A stretch of 64,000 nt of DNA from positions 1,612,001-1,676,000 of the forward strand of contig NZ_BGZH01000001.1 of NCBI RefSeq assembly GCF_009617755.1, read 5' to 3'. The stretch comes from Marinobacter salsuginis (GTDB taxonomy: Bacteria > Pseudomonadota > Gammaproteobacteria > Pseudomonadales > Oleiphilaceae). A model generated the notes under the pieces. The model ran no database searches. It saw nothing but the letters and a program-made list of their open reading frames with translations, and had not been told where the DNA came from. Both the position numbers and the translations under genes were made by a program. Shown here in pieces: positions 36,910 through 46,373 of the stretch; position 1 is the stretch's first letter, and the number at the start of each line of letters is the position of its first letter.

Positions 36910-39528
36910 TTGAGCCGCCAAAGGCGACACGCCATACTCGTCTGGACAACGACAATTAAACGGTACGACGTGGCATCCATTTACTGGCTTCGTTTACTGA
37001 TAACGCTTCTGCTGTTATCGGGTCTGGCCGCCCCATCCCTCGGGGCTGAGGTTTCCTATGTTCCGCAGATCGAGTATCTGCGCACCGCCACCGATAACAA
37101 GCTCACAGCCAGTGAAGCCCTGGCTTCCGACGACTGGCAAACGCTCGAGGAAGAAAGCCCGAATTTTGGCTATATCCAGGACATCGTCTGGCTCCGGTTT
37201 CCGGTGGGCCACCCTGCGACGATCAATCTGCTGGAAGTTCGTTACTCACAACTGGACGAGCTGACCTTTTTCCTGCTTGAGAACGATCGGATCGCACAGC
37301 GCGTGGAAACCGGCGATCACGTTCCCTTTGACCAGCGCCCGATACTGCACCGCCATTTCCTGTTCCCTTTTGAACAGAGCATTGCCAGCGAGTATGAGAT
37401 ATTGCTTGAGGTGCGCACAGACGGTGCCATGCAGATTCCGGTGCGACTCTGGAACGCCCAGGCGTTTTTCGAGCACTCATCCACGGAAGACCAGATGCAT
37501 GCGGTCTATTACGGCATCCTGATCACCGTCATTTTCTTCAATCTGTTTATTTTTGCCGCTCTACGAGAGCCGGTATACCTTCTCTACGTTCTTTCAACAC
37601 TGGGCTACCTCCTGCTGATTGGCAGCCTGAACGGGACTACCTTTCAGTTTCTCTGGCCCCACAGCCCCGCCCTACAGAATCAGATCATGTTGCTGACGGT
37701 GCCCTTCTCTCTGCTGTTCACGCTCATTTTTTCCCGTTCGTTCCTGAAGCTTGAAGCCACCGGCCCCGTTCTGAACCGGCTCGTAGTGTTCATGGTTTCC
37801 GTGAATGCAGTAGTTGGGCTTATGACATTCTTCCTGGACTACAGCACCGGCAGTCGCCTGACCGTAGCCCTGGCAATACCCAGTTGTCTGCTGCTCACTG
37901 TACTGGGGCCGGTGCAATGGTGGAAGGGAAACCCGCAGGCCGGCTATTACACCGTGGCCTGGGCCGCATTGACTCTGGGCAGCGCGATTACGGCGGCTAA
38001 CAAATACGGTTTGCTGCCCAACAATTTTGTGACCACTTACGGTATGCAGATCGGATCGGCACTGGAAGCCATTCTGCTAACCCTGGCTCTGGCGGCACGG
38101 CTTTATCAGGAACGGCAGGACAAGGTCGAGGCGCGGGAAGCGGAACTGAAGGCTCTGGCGGCACGGCGGTCAGCAGAGCTGAAGCTGATGGATCATGCAT
38201 TGCACAACCCCCTCACCGGCCTTCCCAACCGGGGCAGTCTGGAGATGATGCTGAATGATCTGATGATTCGCAGCCCGGAGCGACGCTATGGCATTGCGGT
38301 CATCCACCTGAACAACTTGCAGTCGGTTACCAAAACCCTGGGGCATCGCAACAGTGACCGGATTCTGGAACTGGCATCCAAGCATTACAATGCCGTGGCG
38401 CGGGAGCTTCCGGGCACCCTGCCGGTGGAACAGAGTGACCAGCGCAATTTTTACCTGGCATCACTGGATCCTCAGACCTTTGCGTTCATTGTCGACGCCG
38501 ATGCCACAGGCGCCGTGCCCAGGGCCATTCTCAAGGCTCTGGAAGGCATACGCTACCCGATAGACTATCTGGGCATGCAGATTCCCCTGGACCCAAGGCT
38601 TGGGGTGGCCATCTTTCCTGAACACGGCACGGATGCAAACACCCTGATACGCCGTGCCGTCATCGCCGAAGGCTCGGATTCCGCGTTAGAGCGCGGTATT
38701 GCCTATTACAAGTCCAAAAAAGACTCTTACAGTGCCGACCGGCTGACCATGGTGTCGGAGCTGCGACACGCCCTGAACACCAACGAGCTTGTCCTGTTCA
38801 TGCAGCCCAAGCAGAGCCTGAAGACAGGTCGGATTGTCGGAATTGAAGTTCTGATTCGGTGGCCTGGCCGGGCGAAACCGATCCGCGCCGATGAGATAAT
38901 TACCCTTGCGGAACAGACGGGCCTGATCAAACCGCTGACCCGGTGGGTACTCGAGCAATCACTGGAGCTGCGTTCACGGTTGCTGGATCGTGGCTGGCCT
39001 ATGAACATATCCATCAACATCTCGCCCAACAACCTGCGGGAACCGGACTTTCCCATTTTCGTTCAACGTTTGATGAACAGCTATCACAGCCATCAGGGCG
39101 CCATTATTTTCGAAGTAACCGAAACCTCCATGATGCAGGACCCGGGCAACTCTCTGAAAGCCCTCAACTCTCTGAGCGCCACGGGTATCCCGGTATCAAT
39201 CGATGACTTCGGCTCCGGGTATTCCTCCCTGTCCTATATCAAGCAGTTGCCCGCAAGCGAGATCAAGATCGATCGTTCACTGGTTACCGAGCTCACCACC
39301 GAGGCGGAAGACCGTGTGATTGTCCAGACCACCATTGAAATGTGCCACAGCCTGGGCTACCAGGTGGTGGCAGAAGGCGTGGAGGATGACGTCACAGCCA
39401 ATCTGCTCCGGGACATGGGCTGCGACATGATCCAGGGCTACCTGCTGACGCCGTCGCTGCCGTTTGATGAACTGTTGGAGTGGCTGGAGCGCAGTCAACA
39501 ACAGCCCGAGCGGCGCAAGCTGGGGTGA
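36910..39528 (+). CDS. 7TMR-DISM protein with degenerate GGDEF and EAL domains
   Basis: Up to 872 residues. A signal-peptide-like start, a periplasmic 7TMR-DISM extracellular domain (about 40-185), seven membrane segments (about 195-400), a GGDEF-like domain and an EAL domain follow. The GGDEF signature is replaced (LASLDPQTFAFIVD), so cyclase activity is unlikely. In the EAL domain the motif reads EVLIRW, keeping the catalytic glutamate, and NISPNN, EVTETS, DDFGSGYSS, KIDRS and EGVED are intact, so c-di-GMP hydrolysis is plausible. The start may be the TTG at 36910 or a GTG at 36970 that directly precedes the signal sequence. It converges on tesB, 4 bp apart. Confidence 0.85.
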   Translation: MSRQRRHAILVWTTTIKRYDVASIYWLRLLITLLLLSGLAAPSLGAEVSYVPQIEYLRTATDNKLTASEALASDDWQTLEEESPNFGYIQDIVWLRFPVGHPATINLLEVRYSQLDELTFFLLENDRIAQRVETGDHVPFDQRPILHRHFLFPFEQSIASEYEILLEVRTDGAMQIPVRLWNAQAFFEHSSTEDQMHAVYYGILITVIFFNLFIFAALREPVYLLYVLSTLGYLLLIGSLNGTTFQFLWPHSPALQNQIMLLTVPFSLLFTLIFSRSFLKLEATGPVLNRLVVFMVSVNAVVGLMTFFLDYSTGSRLTVALAIPSCLLLTVLGPVQWWKGNPQAGYYTVAWAALTLGSAITAANKYGLLPNNFVTTYGMQIGSALEAILLTLALAARLYQERQDKVEAREAELKALAARRSAELKLMDHALHNPLTGLPNRGSLEMMLNDLMIRSPERRYGIAVIHLNNLQSVTKTLGHRNSDRILELASKHYNAVARELPGTLPVEQSDQRNFYLASLDPQTFAFIVDADATGAVPRAILKALEGIRYPIDYLGMQIPLDPRLGVAIFPEHGTDANTLIRRAVIAEGSDSALERGIAYYKSKKDSYSADRLTMVSELRHALNTNELVLFMQPKQSLKTGRIVGIEVLIRWPGRAKPIRADEIITLAEQTGLIKPLTRWVLEQSLELRSRLLDRGWPMNISINISPNNLREPDFPIFVQRLMNSYHSHQGAIIFEVTETSMMQDPGNSLKALNSLSATGIPVSIDDFGSGYSSLSYIKQLPASEIKIDRSLVTELTTEAEDRVIVQTTIEMCHSLGYQVVAEGVEDDVTANLLRDMGCDMIQGYLLTPSLPFDELLEWLERSQQQPERRKLG

Positions 39529-39532
39529 CTGG

Positions 39533-40390
39533 CTAGGACCTCTGCCGGATCAGCGCTTCCTGGGTGGTGGATGCCACCAGCACCCCCTCCTGATTGAAGA
39601 AATTACCGCGATTGAAACCCCGCCCGGCCGACGCGCTGGGGCTGTCCTTGTCGTACAGCAGCCATTCGTCCATGCGGAAATCCCGGTGGAACCAGATCGC
39701 GTGATCCAGGCTGGCCACCTGCAGCCCCTTACTCATGAAGGTCAGGCCGTGTGGGTTCAGTGAAGTGCCGAGAAACTGGAAATCCGATGCATAGGTCAGC
39801 AGGCAGCGGTGCAGCACGGGATCGTCGGGAAGATGCCCCTGTGCGCGGAACCAGCTCTGTTTATGGGGCGGGCGCTTCTCCGGCTTCAGGGGGTTGACCG
39901 GGTTCACCGGCCGAATCTCGATTGGGCGGTCGCGGGTCAGGATCGGCCGCATTTTTTCCGGCACCTGGGGGGCCAGCAGTTCGCCCCACTCCTGTTCCGA
40001 GCGCAGTGTTTCCGGGTCCGGCGCATCCGGCATGGTCAGCTGATGCTCGAAACCCTCCTCGGCCACCTGAAACGACATCGACCCGGTCAGGATTTCCTTG
40101 CCATCCTGACGGGCAATAACCCGACGTACCGAGAAACTGCCACCATCGCGGACGCGCTGGACCTCGTAGTCGATGGGCATGCTCTGGTTACCAGGGCGCA
40201 GAAAATAGGCATGGAGGGAGTGACACAGGCGACCTTCGACCGTCCGGCTGGCCGCCATCAACGCCTGGCCGAGCACCTGGCCGCCAAACACGTTGGGAAA
40301 GCCCAGATCCTCACTGTCACCCTGGAAATGATCGTCACCGATGGGCGAGAGATCCAGCAACTCCACCAGTCTCTTGGTTACCTCAAGCAT
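39533..40390 (-). CDS. tesB: Acyl-CoA thioesterase II
   Basis: A 285-residue double-hotdog thioesterase. VFGGQVLGQALMAA (about 35-48) in the first hotdog and LDHAIWFHRDFRMDEWLLYD (20 residues, about 228-247), containing the catalytic aspartate, in the second are TesB hallmarks. It hydrolyses medium- to long-chain acyl-CoA to free acid and CoA in the cytoplasm. It stands alone, between the rubredoxin reductase gene and a convergent EAL gene. Confidence 0.94.
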   Translation of the reverse strand: MLEVTKRLVELLDLSPIGDDHFQGDSEDLGFPNVFGGQVLGQALMAASRTVEGRLCHSLHAYFLRPGNQSMPIDYEVQRVRDGGSFSVRRVIARQDGKEILTGSMSFQVAEEGFEHQLTMPDAPDPETLRSEQEWGELLAPQVPEKMRPILTRDRPIEIRPVNPVNPLKPEKRPPHKQSWFRAQGHLPDDPVLHRCLLTYASDFQFLGTSLNPHGLTFMSKGLQVASLDHAIWFHRDFRMDEWLLYDKDSPSASAGRGFNRGNFFNQEGVLVASTTQEALIRQRS

Positions 40391-40482
40391 GCCTGCTCCT
40401 GTGATTTCGTTAGCACACGAAGGAGTTTTCTACCGCAAGCGGCGAAATTTCGCAACGGAAAGCCGTGATCGGTCATTATAAA

Positions 40483-40506
40483 ACAGCCCCGTGGGAACGG
40501 GGCTGT
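40483..40506 (-). terminator. Hairpin terminator after rubredoxin reductase
   Basis: ACAGCCCCGT and ACGGGGCTGT form a perfect 10-bp stem with a GGGA loop, followed on the minus strand by TTTTATAA. It lies 18 bp past the stop of the reductase gene. Confidence 0.8.
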
Positions 40507-40523
40507 CGCATGGAACGGGAGAG

Positions 40524-41678
40524 TCAGCCGTGTATCGGTGGCACTTCCTTCGAGAGGGCCTGCTTTTCCATGGCAAAGCTGCCGGTCACCGCAAATCCAA
40601 GGACATCGCCACCGGGGCTCTTGAACAGTGCCTTGACGCTGGTGCCATCCTGCTCCACCTCCCAGCTGCCCTCGGCCTCCGAGGGTGGCGGGCAAACCGC
40701 CGTGGGACAACAGGGGGTTTTGATCATCACCGGCATGGTGCCGTAGCTCACTTCAGTGCGCTCACCCAGCAGCGTTTTGGCAAGCGCCCGGGAACAGGCC
40801 ATCAGCGGCAACACATACAGCAGGACGTGTCCGTCCACTTCGGCGCAGTCGCCGAGTGCGTAGACATCCGGTGCCGAGGTCTCCAGAGCGCGATTGACGA
40901 CGATGCCACGGGACGTCTCGAGCCCGGCAGCCCGGGCCAGATCGGTCCTGGGACGCAGGCCGACAGCGGACAGTACCAGATCTGCCTCGAGAACTTCGCC
41001 ATTGGCCAGGGTAAGACTGACACCATTACCCTGGCGGTCCACCCGTTCAACCACGGTACCCAGGTGAAAGCCAACCCCCAGATTCTCCAGCTCCTGCTGG
41101 ACAGCGCTGGCCGCAGCCTCCGGTAGCAATCCGGGCATCACCTCCTCGGAGGGTGCAATTACCTCAACGTCATAACCGCCGTTGCGAAGGTCGTTGGCAA
41201 ACTCACAACCGATCAGACCGGCCCCCATGATCGCCACCCGCTTGCCCTCGCCCAGGGCTTCCCGGAAGGCGCGATAATCCATCAGGTCATTGATAGAGAA
41301 CACATGCTCCTGAGCATCCCCGTCGAGGCTAAGCCGGATTACATCGGCACCCCAGGCGAGGACCAGCTTGCTGTAGGCAAGGCGTTCATCACCGAGAATC
41401 AGTTCGTGGGCGTCGGTATCAATGCCGGTAACCGTGGCAAAGGTGCGGATCCGGACGTTCAACTGCTCTGCCATGGCGTCGGTCGCGCCCTGGGCCAGCC
41501 CGTCGGCATCCTTCCCCTTGGTAAAGCCGGTGGACAACATGGGCTTTGAATAACTCACGCCATCGTCGGCGGTCACCATCAGAACCGGTGACTCCTTGTC
41601 CTGCTTGCGGATTTCCCGTGCCAGCGAATAGCCGGACAACCCGGTACCAACGATGATGATGGGGGCCTGTTCAGTCAT
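40524..41678 (-). CDS. Rubredoxin-NAD(+) reductase
   Basis: A 384-residue FAD-dependent pyridine nucleotide-disulfide-like reductase without a redox disulfide. IIIVGTGLSGYSLAREI (residues 6-22) binds FAD, VAIMGAGLIGCEFAN (about 148-162) binds NADH, and ALGDCAEVDGHVL (about 282-294) is the second FAD motif. It passes electrons from NADH to rubredoxin, which in Pseudomonas and alkane degraders feeds alkane hydroxylase or oxidative-stress systems. The rubredoxin gene is 60 bp upstream on the same strand. Confidence 0.92.
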   Translation of the reverse strand: MTEQAPIIIVGTGLSGYSLAREIRKQDKESPVLMVTADDGVSYSKPMLSTGFTKGKDADGLAQGATDAMAEQLNVRIRTFATVTGIDTDAHELILGDERLAYSKLVLAWGADVIRLSLDGDAQEHVFSINDLMDYRAFREALGEGKRVAIMGAGLIGCEFANDLRNGGYDVEVIAPSEEVMPGLLPEAAASAVQQELENLGVGFHLGTVVERVDRQGNGVSLTLANGEVLEADLVLSAVGLRPRTDLARAAGLETSRGIVVNRALETSAPDVYALGDCAEVDGHVLLYVLPLMACSRALAKTLLGERTEVSYGTMPVMIKTPCCPTAVCPPPSEAEGSWEVEQDGTSVKALFKSPGGDVLGFAVTGSFAMEKQALSKEVPPIHG

Positions 41679-41738
41679 AACCGCATTCCTGTATTTAACG
41701 AACCCTGGCAGATTTCACCTGCCGCGCGCCGGTCAAGA

Positions 41739-41906
41739 TCAGCCGATCTCGATCATCTCGAAGTCTTCCTTACCGACACCGCAATCGGGACAGACCCAGT
41801 CTTCCGGTACATCTTCCCACTTGGTACCAGGCTCAATGCCGTCCTCGGGCCAGCCCTCGGCCTCATCGTAAATCAGGCCACAAACCACGCACTGCCACTT
41901 CTTCAT
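41739..41906 (-). CDS. rubA: Rubredoxin
   Basis: The start is the ATG at 41906 ([15 protein letters not shown]), preceded by TTGGAGAAAACCT; this gives 55 residues. The two iron-binding pairs CVVCG (6-10) and CPDCG (about 39-43) are intact, with the conserved aromatic [20 protein letters not shown] core between (20 residues). It carries one electron between the reductase and an acceptor such as AlkB-type hydroxylase. Co-directional with the reductase gene. Two palindromes lie upstream. Confidence 0.97.
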   Translation of the reverse strand: MKKWQCVVCGLIYDEAEGWPEDGIEPGTKWEDVPEDWVCPDCGVGKEDFEMIEIG

Positions 41907-41942
41907 AGGTTTTCTCCAAAAAATCAGTCGGGCGCAATAATA

Positions 41943-41994
41943 ATTGTCGGACAATCATGCACGCAAGTGTTTAGTTCGCATAACAGATACGAAC
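41943..41994. promoter_or_regulatory. Two palindromes upstream of rubA
   Basis: ATTGTCGGACAAT (41943-41955) is a perfect 13-bp palindrome, 37-49 bp upstream of the rubA start. A second, imperfect palindrome has arms GTTCGCA and TACGAAC (41974-41994). The first resembles the TTGTC-n-GACAA type of GntR/FadR-subfamily operators; the regulator is not known. Confidence 0.5.
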
Positions 41995-42138
41995 AACTGT
42001 CGAATCAGGCCATCATACCCATCGCTCCGGAATTGACCAATGCCAATACCGACGGCCCCGCCGGGGGTTTTCTGCCAATAGCCACAATTACAGATCTGAC
42101 AACAGAAGCCGCCCCTCCCTTCTGCCGCCCCTCTCCGG

Positions 42139-42144
42139 TATAAT
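42139..42144 (+). promoter_or_regulatory. Probable -10 element of phosphoribosyltransferase gene
   Basis: TATAAT lies 29 bp upstream of the ATG at 42173. No convincing -35 hexamer is at 17 bp, so the promoter may be weak or activated. Confidence 0.45.
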
Positions 42145-42172
42145 CGCCGGTTTTACGACAGGACCGACCGAT

Positions 42173-42730
42173 ATGACCGATACCGTCGCCGAAATGAACC
42201 AGGTAATGGCCGAGGCCGACTGCCTGGTCGATGAACAGCAGGTACAGACTGCAATCGGCAACCTGGCCGACGATATTACCGCCCGCCTGAAAGACAGCAA
42301 CCCCCTGCTATTCTGTGTGATGAATGGCGGACTTATCCTTACCGGACAACTGCTTCCCAGACTCCGGTTTCCGGTCCAGGCCGAATACCTGCACGCCACC
42401 CGTTATCGTCAGGAAACCACAGGCGGCATCCTTGAGTGGAAGTTACAGCCCGAGGCCGACATGAACGGCCGTACCATCCTGATTGTCGATGACATTCTTG
42501 ATGAGGGCACCACCCTGTGCGCCATCGCCGACTACTGCCGCGCCCACGGCGCCCGTGAAGTGCTGACGGCGGTTCTTGTCGACAAGCAACACGACCGCAA
42601 AGCCCGCCCGGATCTGAAAGCCGATTTCACCGGTCTGGAAGTGGAAGACCGCTTCCTGTTCGGCTACGGCATGGACTACAAGGGCTACTGGCGTAACGCG
42701 CCCGGCATCTATGCTGTCAAGGGACTCTGA
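42173..42730 (+). CDS. Hypoxanthine-guanine phosphoribosyltransferase
   Basis: A 185-residue type I phosphoribosyltransferase. The PRPP loop is ILIVDDILDEGTTL (about residues 101-114), CVMNGGLILTGQL is the pyrophosphate loop region (about 44-56), and LVDKQHDRKARP is the purine-binding segment. It salvages hypoxanthine and/or guanine to IMP/GMP. The last 20 bp overlap the start of ubiC in another frame, suggesting translational coupling. Confidence 0.92.
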   Translation: MTDTVAEMNQVMAEADCLVDEQQVQTAIGNLADDITARLKDSNPLLFCVMNGGLILTGQLLPRLRFPVQAEYLHATRYRQETTGGILEWKLQPEADMNGRTILIVDDILDEGTTLCAIADYCRAHGAREVLTAVLVDKQHDRKARPDLKADFTGLEVEDRFLFGYGMDYKGYWRNAPGIYAVKGL

Positions 42731-43274
42731 CATCGACAGCCGCCTGACCATACCTCCGACGGACTGGTACCAATCGCTGACGGCTGCCGGCCTCCGAAAT
42801 CCGAAAGTGCATGGGCCCGCCCGGTACTGGCTGCAGGTTGAGGGCTCATTTACCCGGGCCCTGCAGAAACAATGCAGCCGCTCCTTTCACGTTGAGGTCC
42901 GCCGCGAGGGTTTTGCAACGCCCACACAGGAAGAGGCCAGACATCTTGGCATTCCACACCGGCAGTTCGCATGGATACGGGAAGTCAGCCTGTGTGGTGA
43001 TAACCAGCCCTGGGTTTTGGCCAGAACGGTCATTCCCCTGAACTGCCTGGAAGGTGAGGGCCGACGACTGCTGCACCTGGGAAACCGGCCGTTGGGCGCC
43101 TACCTGTTCACAAGCCCCCATTGGCGACGGGGACCACTGGAAACCGGGCTCTGCAACCCGGCACTGCCCGGGCAGCCGGAACTGGCCCGTCGCTCCCTGT
43201 TCAGCGGCCACAACAGCTCCCTGCTGGTTGGTGAATACCTGCTGCCAGCCCTGTTTCAGCGGAGCACGCTTTAA
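42711..43274 (+). CDS. ubiC: Chorismate lyase
   Basis: A 187-residue protein with UbiC features: the N-terminal W-Y substrate face, RYWLQVEGSFTRALQ, VLARTVIP (residues about 103-110, the active-site arginine) and the terminal SLLVGEYLLPA (glutamate at the active site). It removes pyruvate from chorismate, giving 4-hydroxybenzoate, the ubiquinone ring precursor used by UbiA next door. Overlap with the preceding gene and the next gene 69 bp downstream suggest one transcription unit. Confidence 0.9.
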   Translation: MLSRDSDIDSRLTIPPTDWYQSLTAAGLRNPKVHGPARYWLQVEGSFTRALQKQCSRSFHVEVRREGFATPTQEEARHLGIPHRQFAWIREVSLCGDNQPWVLARTVIPLNCLEGEGRRLLHLGNRPLGAYLFTSPHWRRGPLETGLCNPALPGQPELARRSLFSGHNSSLLVGEYLLPALFQRSTL

Positions 43275-43299
43275 CCGGCCTCCTGCGACTGGCTATAAT
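43271..43299 (+). promoter_or_regulatory. Possible promoter of ubiA
   Basis: TTAACC (43271-43276) and TATAAT (43294-43299) are 17 bp apart, 44 bp upstream of the ubiA start. The -10 is perfect and the -35 is weak. Confidence 0.4.
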
Positions 43300-43343
43300 C
43301 GCTGTTCTCATTCAATTCCCAGAACACCAGACGGACGCCCGCC

Positions 43344-44231
43344 ATGCTGCCTGATGTTGTGCCAGAACCTATCCAGCGCCGGTTGGCCGATTATGCCAGC
43401 CTGCTGAGAATCGACCGCCCGATCGGCACCCTGCTCCTGCTGTGGCCAACCTACTGGGCCCTCTGGCTGGCCGGTGATGGTAGCCCCGGGCTTGGCAACG
43501 TTATTGTGTTCACCCTGGGCGTCTTCTTCATGCGTGCGGCCGGCTGCGCCATCAACGATTTCGCCGACCGCGACTGGGACAAGCACGTCAAACGCACAAA
43601 GGATCGTCCTCTGACCGCTGGCCGGGTCAAACCCTGGGAAGCGGTGGCGCTGTTCGCCGGCTTGTGCCTGGTTTCCTTCCTGATGGTGGTTCTGTTCACC
43701 AACCCGCTGACTCTGTATCTCTCCTTCGGCGGTGCGCTGCTGGCGTTCATCTACCCGTTCATGAAGCGCTACACCCATTTTCCCCAGCTGTTCCTCGGCG
43801 CAGCTTTTTCATGGGCCATCCCCATGGCCTGGGCGGCGGAAGCGGGGGAGCTGAGCCAGCTCACCTGGCTGTTGTTCACGGCCAACGTGCTCTGGACCGT
43901 GGCCTACGACACGCTCTATGCCATGGTGGACCGTGACGACGACCTGAAAGTGGGCATCAAATCCACGGCCATCCTGTTTGGCGATGCCGATAAAGCGATC
44001 ATTGCCATGCTTCAGGGCATGGTGGTGCTGATACTGATCATGGTAGGCCACCGCGCTGAACTGGGCACTTTCTATTACCTGGGTGTTGTGGCCATGGCCT
44101 GCCTGTTCGTGTACCACCAGTACCTGGCGCGGGAACGGGAACGTGAGGGTTGCTTCAAGGCGTTTCTCAATAATAACTGGGCCGGCTTTGCGGTTTTTGT
44201 GGGCCTGGTGATTGATCTCATGGTCAACTGA
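43344..44231 (+). CDS. ubiA: 4-hydroxybenzoate polyprenyltransferase
   Basis: A 295-residue membrane protein with eight or nine hydrophobic segments. [20 protein letters not shown] (20 residues, about 72-91) holds the first Asp-rich NDxxDxxxD motif, and [13 protein letters not shown] (about 190-202) the second; both bind the prenyl diphosphate via magnesium. It attaches the polyprenyl tail to 4-hydroxybenzoate for ubiquinone. It follows ubiC, and the Pho box of phoB begins 3 bp after its stop. Confidence 0.95.
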   Translation: MLPDVVPEPIQRRLADYASLLRIDRPIGTLLLLWPTYWALWLAGDGSPGLGNVIVFTLGVFFMRAAGCAINDFADRDWDKHVKRTKDRPLTAGRVKPWEAVALFAGLCLVSFLMVVLFTNPLTLYLSFGGALLAFIYPFMKRYTHFPQLFLGAAFSWAIPMAWAAEAGELSQLTWLLFTANVLWTVAYDTLYAMVDRDDDLKVGIKSTAILFGDADKAIIAMLQGMVVLILIMVGHRAELGTFYYLGVVAMACLFVYHQYLAREREREGCFKAFLNNNWAGFAVFVGLVIDLMVN

Positions 44232-44233
44232 AC

Positions 44234-44267
44234 CTGTCATATACTTGTAACACTTGAGCGTTGTAAT
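44234..44267 (+). promoter_or_regulatory. Pho box and -10 element of phoB promoter
   Basis: CTGTCATATACTTGTAAC (44234-44251) closely matches the PhoB binding consensus (two CTGTCAT-type 7-mers with 4-bp spacers). Ten bp later stands TGTAAT (44262-44267), the spacing of known PhoB-activated promoters. phoB starts 41 bp downstream, so autoregulation in low phosphate is strongly suggested. Confidence 0.85.
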
Positions 44268-44307
44268 GAGGCAGCAACAAATCAAGGTCTGACACAGGTT
44301 AACGCCC

Positions 44308-45000
44308 ATGAATGGAAAAACTGTCCTGATCGTCGATGACGAGGCACCGATTCGCGAGATGATCGCCGTGGCCCTCGAAATGGCAGATTATGACTATCTG
44401 GAGGCAGAGGATGCCCGGGAAGCCCATGCCCTGATTGTCGACAAACAACCGGATCTCGTGCTCCTCGACTGGATGCTACCCGGCACCAGTGGTGTGGAAC
44501 TGGCACGTCGCCTGAAGAAAGAGGAAGCGACGGCCGACATTCCCATTATCATGCTCACCGCCAAGGTTGAGGAAGACAACAAGATCCAGGGCCTGGAAGT
44601 GGGTGCCGACGACTACATCACCAAACCCTTCAGCCCACGGGAGTTAGTTGCCCGTTTGAAAGCGGTCCTGCGTCGTGCAACGCCACCGGGCGTAGACAGT
44701 CCGATTGAAGTGGAAGGCCTGACCCTGGACCCGGTCGGTCATCGCGTCACCACCCAGGAGGGTGCCCTTACCATGGGCCCCACCGAATACAGACTGCTAC
44801 AGTTCTTCATGACCCACCAGGAACGGGTATATACTCGCTCCCAGCTTCTGGACCAGGTCTGGGGTGGCAACGTCTACGTTGAGGAACGGACAGTCGATGT
44901 ACACATCCGCCGGCTCCGCAAGGCGCTCGGCGACAAGTACGACCACCTGATCCAGACGGTACGGGGAACCGGCTATCGTTTCTCGACCAGAGCCGCGTAA
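44308..45000 (+). CDS. phoB: Phosphate regulon response regulator PhoB
   Basis: A 230-residue OmpR-type regulator: receiver domain (1-120) with acidic pocket D10-D11, phosphoacceptor D54 in LLDWMLPG and K105 in TKPFSPRE, and a C-terminal winged helix (about 130-230) with [10 protein letters not shown] and [12 protein letters not shown]. Phosphorylated by PhoR it activates phosphate-starvation genes by binding Pho boxes. Autoregulated through the upstream Pho box. Upstream neighbours ubiC-ubiA are the same as in Pseudomonas. Confidence 0.97.
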   Translation: MNGKTVLIVDDEAPIREMIAVALEMADYDYLEAEDAREAHALIVDKQPDLVLLDWMLPGTSGVELARRLKKEEATADIPIIMLTAKVEEDNKIQGLEVGADDYITKPFSPRELVARLKAVLRRATPPGVDSPIEVEGLTLDPVGHRVTTQEGALTMGPTEYRLLQFFMTHQERVYTRSQLLDQVWGGNVYVEERTVDVHIRRLRKALGDKYDHLIQTVRGTGYRFSTRAA

Positions 45001-45053
45001 GTAACTCCGGCCAGCTGAGCATCGGCCCCGGAACGGACACAAGGCAGTTTTTG

Positions 45054-46373
45054 ATGCAGCACAACTGGTCGCGATACCTGCGCTACATTATCGGTGGCCT
45101 GATTGGCTCTACCCTGGTTGGCCTTTACTTCGGAGAGCCTGTCTACGGCCTGACCTTTGGTCTGATTGTCTACCTGTGGTGGACGCTGCTTCAGGCCCGG
45201 CGCCTTTACCAGTGGCTGACCAACCCCAGCGCCACCGACGAAGCACCCCAGAGTATCGGGCTCTGGGGCGACATCTTCGACAATCTCCACAAACTGCATC
45301 AGACCCACCTGAGAACCCAGGACCGGTTAAGAGCCCAGATTAACCGGGTGCAGGAGTCCACCAACGCCATGCGCGATGGTGTGATCATGACTGACTCCCG
45401 GGGAGCCATGGAATGGTGGAACGGCTCCGCGGAATACCTGCTGGGCTTTAGGCGAAATACCGACCAGGGGCAGTACATCCATAATCTGATCCGCACGCCA
45501 GCGTTCAAGACCTACTTCGATTCGCGGGATTACCGGGACCCCCTGGAAATACATTCGCCGGCCAAGCCTCACATCCACCTGCAAATTCAGATCAGCCTGT
45601 TCGGTGATGACGATCGCCTGATCGTCGCCAAGGATGTAACCCGCCTGTACCAGCTCGAACAGATGCGCCGGGACTTCGTCGGTAACGTTTCCCACGAGAT
45701 GCGCACGCCTCTGACCGTCATCAGCGGTTACCTGGAAACCCTGGTGGACAACGCTGAAGACCTGCCCCCGAAGTGGCGCCGCGCCATCAACACCATGGCC
45801 GCCCAGTCATCCCGAATGGAAGCCCTGATAACCGACCTGATCCTGCTATCGCGGATCGAAACCGGGGAACAGACGGTGAACGACACGCTCACGGACGTGG
45901 ACCAACTGCTGACTCAGATCTGCCATGACGCCCGGGCACTCAGTGGCGAAAAACAGCACGAGATTTCCGTGCATATCGGCGACCACCGGTTGCTCAAAGG
46001 CGATGAAAGCCAGCTACGCAGTGCGTTTTCGAATCTGATTTTCAATGCCGTGAAGTACACGCCTGCAAACGGCCAGATCAGCGTATCCTGGTCGACAAAC
46101 CGGGAAGGCGCTCACCTGTCCGTGAAGGACACCGGCATCGGCATTGATCCGGTTCACATACCTCGCCTGACGGAACGCTTCTACCGGGCCGATCCCAGCC
46201 GTCATAAGGATACCGGCGGCACTGGCCTTGGCCTGGCAATCGTCAAACACGTATTGCTCAACCACGATGGCAACCTGGAAATTCGCAGCCGGATTGGCGA
46301 GGGCAGTGAATTTATCTGCCACTTCCCCCGGGAACGACTGGTCGAACGCATCCCGGAGAGTGCGGAAGGCTAG
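45054..46373 (+). CDS. phoR: Phosphate regulon sensor kinase PhoR
   Basis: The ATG at 45054 (MQHNWSRYLRYIIGG) gives 439 residues; the TTG just before is not needed. Two N-terminal membrane segments (about 8-48), a PAS domain (about 95-195), a HisKA domain with H214 in NVSHEMRTPL and a HATPase domain with DTGIGI and GTGLGLAIVKH are present. Like other PhoR proteins it has almost no periplasmic part, implying it reads phosphate status through the Pst/PhoU system, which is not in this window. It overlaps the convergent response regulator gene by 4 bp. Confidence 0.96.
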   Translation: MQHNWSRYLRYIIGGLIGSTLVGLYFGEPVYGLTFGLIVYLWWTLLQARRLYQWLTNPSATDEAPQSIGLWGDIFDNLHKLHQTHLRTQDRLRAQINRVQESTNAMRDGVIMTDSRGAMEWWNGSAEYLLGFRRNTDQGQYIHNLIRTPAFKTYFDSRDYRDPLEIHSPAKPHIHLQIQISLFGDDDRLIVAKDVTRLYQLEQMRRDFVGNVSHEMRTPLTVISGYLETLVDNAEDLPPKWRRAINTMAAQSSRMEALITDLILLSRIETGEQTVNDTLTDVDQLLTQICHDARALSGEKQHEISVHIGDHRLLKGDESQLRSAFSNLIFNAVKYTPANGQISVSWSTNREGAHLSVKDTGIGIDPVHIPRLTERFYRADPSRHKDTGGTGLGLAIVKHVLLNHDGNLEIRSRIGEGSEFICHFPRERLVERIPESAEG

